DNA of 64,000 nt from Myxococcus hansupus (lineage in GTDB: Bacteria > Myxococcota > Myxococcia > Myxococcales > Myxococcaceae). The translations under genes and the position numbers were made by a program. The notes under the pieces are model-generated. The model worked only from the letters and a program-made list of their open reading frames with translations. It was not told where the DNA came from and searched no databases. This document shows, piece after piece, positions 63,592-64,000 of the stretch. Within the stretch, counting starts at the first letter, position 1, and every line of letters begins with the position of its first letter. Where the stretch lies: NCBI RefSeq assembly GCF_000280925.3, contig NZ_CP012109.1, positions 6,220,501-6,284,500 on the forward strand. The letters are read 5' to 3'.

Positions 63592-64000
63592 ATGAGTGAC
63601 GAAGCTTTCATGCAGCAGGCGCTAACGCTCGCGCGGGAAGCGGCGGAACTCGGAGAGGTCCCCGTTGGTGCAGTTGCGGTATTGGACGGTGCAGTCGTTG
63701 GCACTGGCTTCAATCGCCGGGAGGTGGACCGAAACCCACTTGCTCACGCTGAGATGTTGGCAATGGATGCCGCAGCCCGGAAGATCGGTGCTTGGCGGCT
63801 CTCGGGTGTCACCCTGTATGTGACGCTTGAGCCTTGTGCCATGTGCGCCGGAGGCTTGGTGCAATCTCGTGTGACACGACTTGTTTTCGGTGCTTCGGAT
63901 CCGAAAGCAGGTGCCGTGGGTTCGCTCTACAATCTCGTCGAAGAGCCTCGACACAATCACCGGCTCCAAGTCACAAGTGGTATTCTGGCGGACGAGAGTC
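63592..64000 (+). CDS. tadA: tRNA-specific adenosine deaminase TadA (C terminus off the window)
   Basis: The open frame starts at ATG 63592 and runs to the window end, 136 codons. Deaminase motifs are HAE at 52-54 (His52, catalytic Glu54) and PCAMC with Cys82 and Cys85, the zinc ligands. It converts A34 to inosine in tRNA-Arg(ACG), which is the gene immediately before it. The codon use is unlike the rest of the window: third positions are often T or A (gct, gtt, gca), so the local GC is lower. Confidence 0.93.
   Translation, partial: MSDEAFMQQALTLAREAAELGEVPVGAVAVLDGAVVGTGFNRREVDRNPLAHAEMLAMDAAARKIGAWRLSGVTLYVTLEPCAMCAGGLVQSRVTRLVFGASDPKAGAVGSLYNLVEEPRHNHRLQVTSGILADES

Overview
The window is a compact, very GC-rich bacterial chromosome segment. 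Its content points to a myxobacterium, most likely Myxococcus or a close relative. The clues are the FHA plus DUF4388 protein, many lipoproteins and tetratricopeptide proteins, two giant low-complexity TPR proteins, a PilT paralogue with an Ala/Pro tail, and GC-saturated third codon positions. I see no insertion sequence, prophage, CRISPR array or plasmid gene. The genus is inferred from gene content, not from a database match.

Layout. Bases 1-3446: a leftward run recX, bamD, a membrane-anchored protein, a TPR protein and an FHA/DUF4388 protein cut by the window edge. 3482-10158: an unknown protein, a PilT-family ATPase, rplM-rpsI, a Rep/UvrD helicase, a lipoprotein and a strikingly Cys-rich protein. 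10185-16546: an RlmI-type methyltransferase, a TPR lipoprotein with a zincin-like C terminus, Maf, a DHH phosphoesterase, a zinc-ribbon membrane protein and small proteins. 16707-25815: a beta-propeller lipoprotein, a TatD-type hydrolase, TcdA, a PD-(D/E)XK nuclease, an SDR, a MutY with a repeat-rich N-terminal extension, a DUF2934 protein, a MetE-like protein and an outer-membrane-type protein. 25829-33838: metH with its SahR-like regulator, a patatin, a membrane protein and a secreted subtilase. 33897-42429: a CoA-binding protein, lipoproteins, a YiiX-like hydrolase, SirB1, NUDIX, moaC with a transsulfuration enzyme, and trxB. 42501-46281: a cyclic-nucleotide-binding protein broken by an in-frame amber codon, then radC, a DUF3006-like gene and recQ. 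46298-51058: the first giant TPR protein and small membrane and lipoprotein genes. 51059-51548: a gene-free block of tandem hairpin repeats and a large inverted repeat. 51549-56546: five leftward genes resembling an envelope glycan or lipid pathway. 56753-61735: the second giant TPR protein (zinc ribbon, IPLPG repeats, GYF-like domain). 61871-64000: serS, tRNA-Ser(UGA), tRNA-Ser(GCU), tRNA-Arg(ACG) and the start of tadA.

The genes form several working units. These are envelope assembly (bamD and lipoproteins), methionine and SAM-cycle control (SahR-like regulator with metH), genome maintenance (recX, Rep/UvrD, mutY, radC, recQ), and a tRNA module in which the encoded enzymes act on the adjacent tRNAs: SerRS on the two tRNA-Ser species and TadA on tRNA-Arg(ACG). 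Many intergenic regions carry strong GC-rich hairpins without clear T-tracts.
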